This document shows, piece by piece, positions 63,931 through 64,000 of a DNA stretch of 64,000 nt (position 1 is the first letter of the stretch; each line of letters begins with the position of its first letter). This DNA is from Flavobacterium fluviatile (GTDB lineage Bacteria; Bacteroidota; Bacteroidia; Flavobacteriales; Flavobacteriaceae): positions 93,589 to 157,588 of the forward strand of contig NZ_JAADZW010000010.1 in NCBI RefSeq assembly GCF_010645065.1, written 5' to 3'. Under the pieces are notes generated by a model. That model searched no databases. It was not told the DNA's origin and saw nothing but the letters and a program-made list of their open reading frames with translations. Position numbers and translations under genes: made by a program.

Positions 63931-64000
63931 TTCAAGTTGCTAGTTGGGATAGCATAAAAAAACAAAGCAGAGGTTAAGTAAATTTGTTTTGCGAACCAAT

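Overview
The window is AT-rich DNA from a member of the Bacteroidota, most likely Flavobacterium or a close relative. Supporting points are the Bacteroidota-type -7 promoter elements (TAnnTTTG), a TonB-dependent receptor with ExbB/ExbD/TonB, many SPII lipoproteins with short signal peptides, an S46 dipeptidyl-peptidase, an M3 oligopeptidase, a DUF1287 protein, the hpt-adk-obgE neighbourhood, and dispersed hairpin repeats in the intergenic DNA. I read about 60 protein genes, one tRNA-Val, no rRNA, no CRISPR array and no intact insertion sequence. Species assignment is inference from gene content, not a search result.

Region by region: 1-4.1 kb is the end of a carbohydrate-degradation locus (a carbohydrate-binding protein open at the left edge and a secreted GH2 glycosidase). 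4.1-7.3 kb is accessory DNA: a two-gene operon with a nucleotidyltransferase-like protein, a frameshifted lipoprotein gene, and a toxin-antitoxin-like pair whose second gene resembles ADP-ribosyltransferase toxins. 7.4-13.8 kb is a catabolic locus: an MFS transporter, divergently a RuBisCO-like protein, a four-carbon acid sugar kinase and an Asp/Glu-racemase-family protein in an overlapping operon, then a bile-acid/sodium-symporter-type carrier. The kinase plus RuBisCO-like protein pair matches D-apionate/3-oxo-isoapionate catabolism, which fits plant cell wall degradation next door. 14-19.3 kb holds small lipoproteins, a membrane-anchored LuxR-type regulator with an outer-membrane barrel protein, DoxX, and tRNA-Val.

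19.5-38.5 kb is mostly housekeeping: folC, the exbB-exbD energiser with a convergent tonB, glutamate dehydrogenase, acyl-CoA dehydrogenase, an M28 peptidase, an SDR, a SprT-like protein, an MlaE/MlaF-type lipid transporter pair downstream of a glycosyltransferase and a methyltransferase, a KAS III-like enzyme and gcvP. 38.5-48.6 kb mixes accessory and core genes: a DUF1842-like protein, a SRPBCC protein, a remnant of a TIGR01777-type epimerase, an M3 oligopeptidase, and purE/purK bracketed by two toxin-antitoxin modules, one of which lies directly upstream of purK. 48.8-64 kb is core again: a PQQ-type sugar dehydrogenase-like lipoprotein, hpt, adk, a CBS-domain membrane protein, obgE, an S46 peptidase, a TPR protein, a Mpl-type ligase, DUF1287, radC, yjjG, rarA and a rhomboid protease.

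A recurring theme outside genes is structured intergenic repeats: at least five families of inverted repeats, some nested in each other, and one family with conserved flanks and a perfectly paired but variable stem. The candidates most likely to be under-described are the two-gene nucleotidyltransferase module (4417-5806), the ADP-ribosyltransferase-like toxin pair (6496-7272), the RuBisCO-like operon with its atypical racemase-family member, and the variable-stem repeat family.
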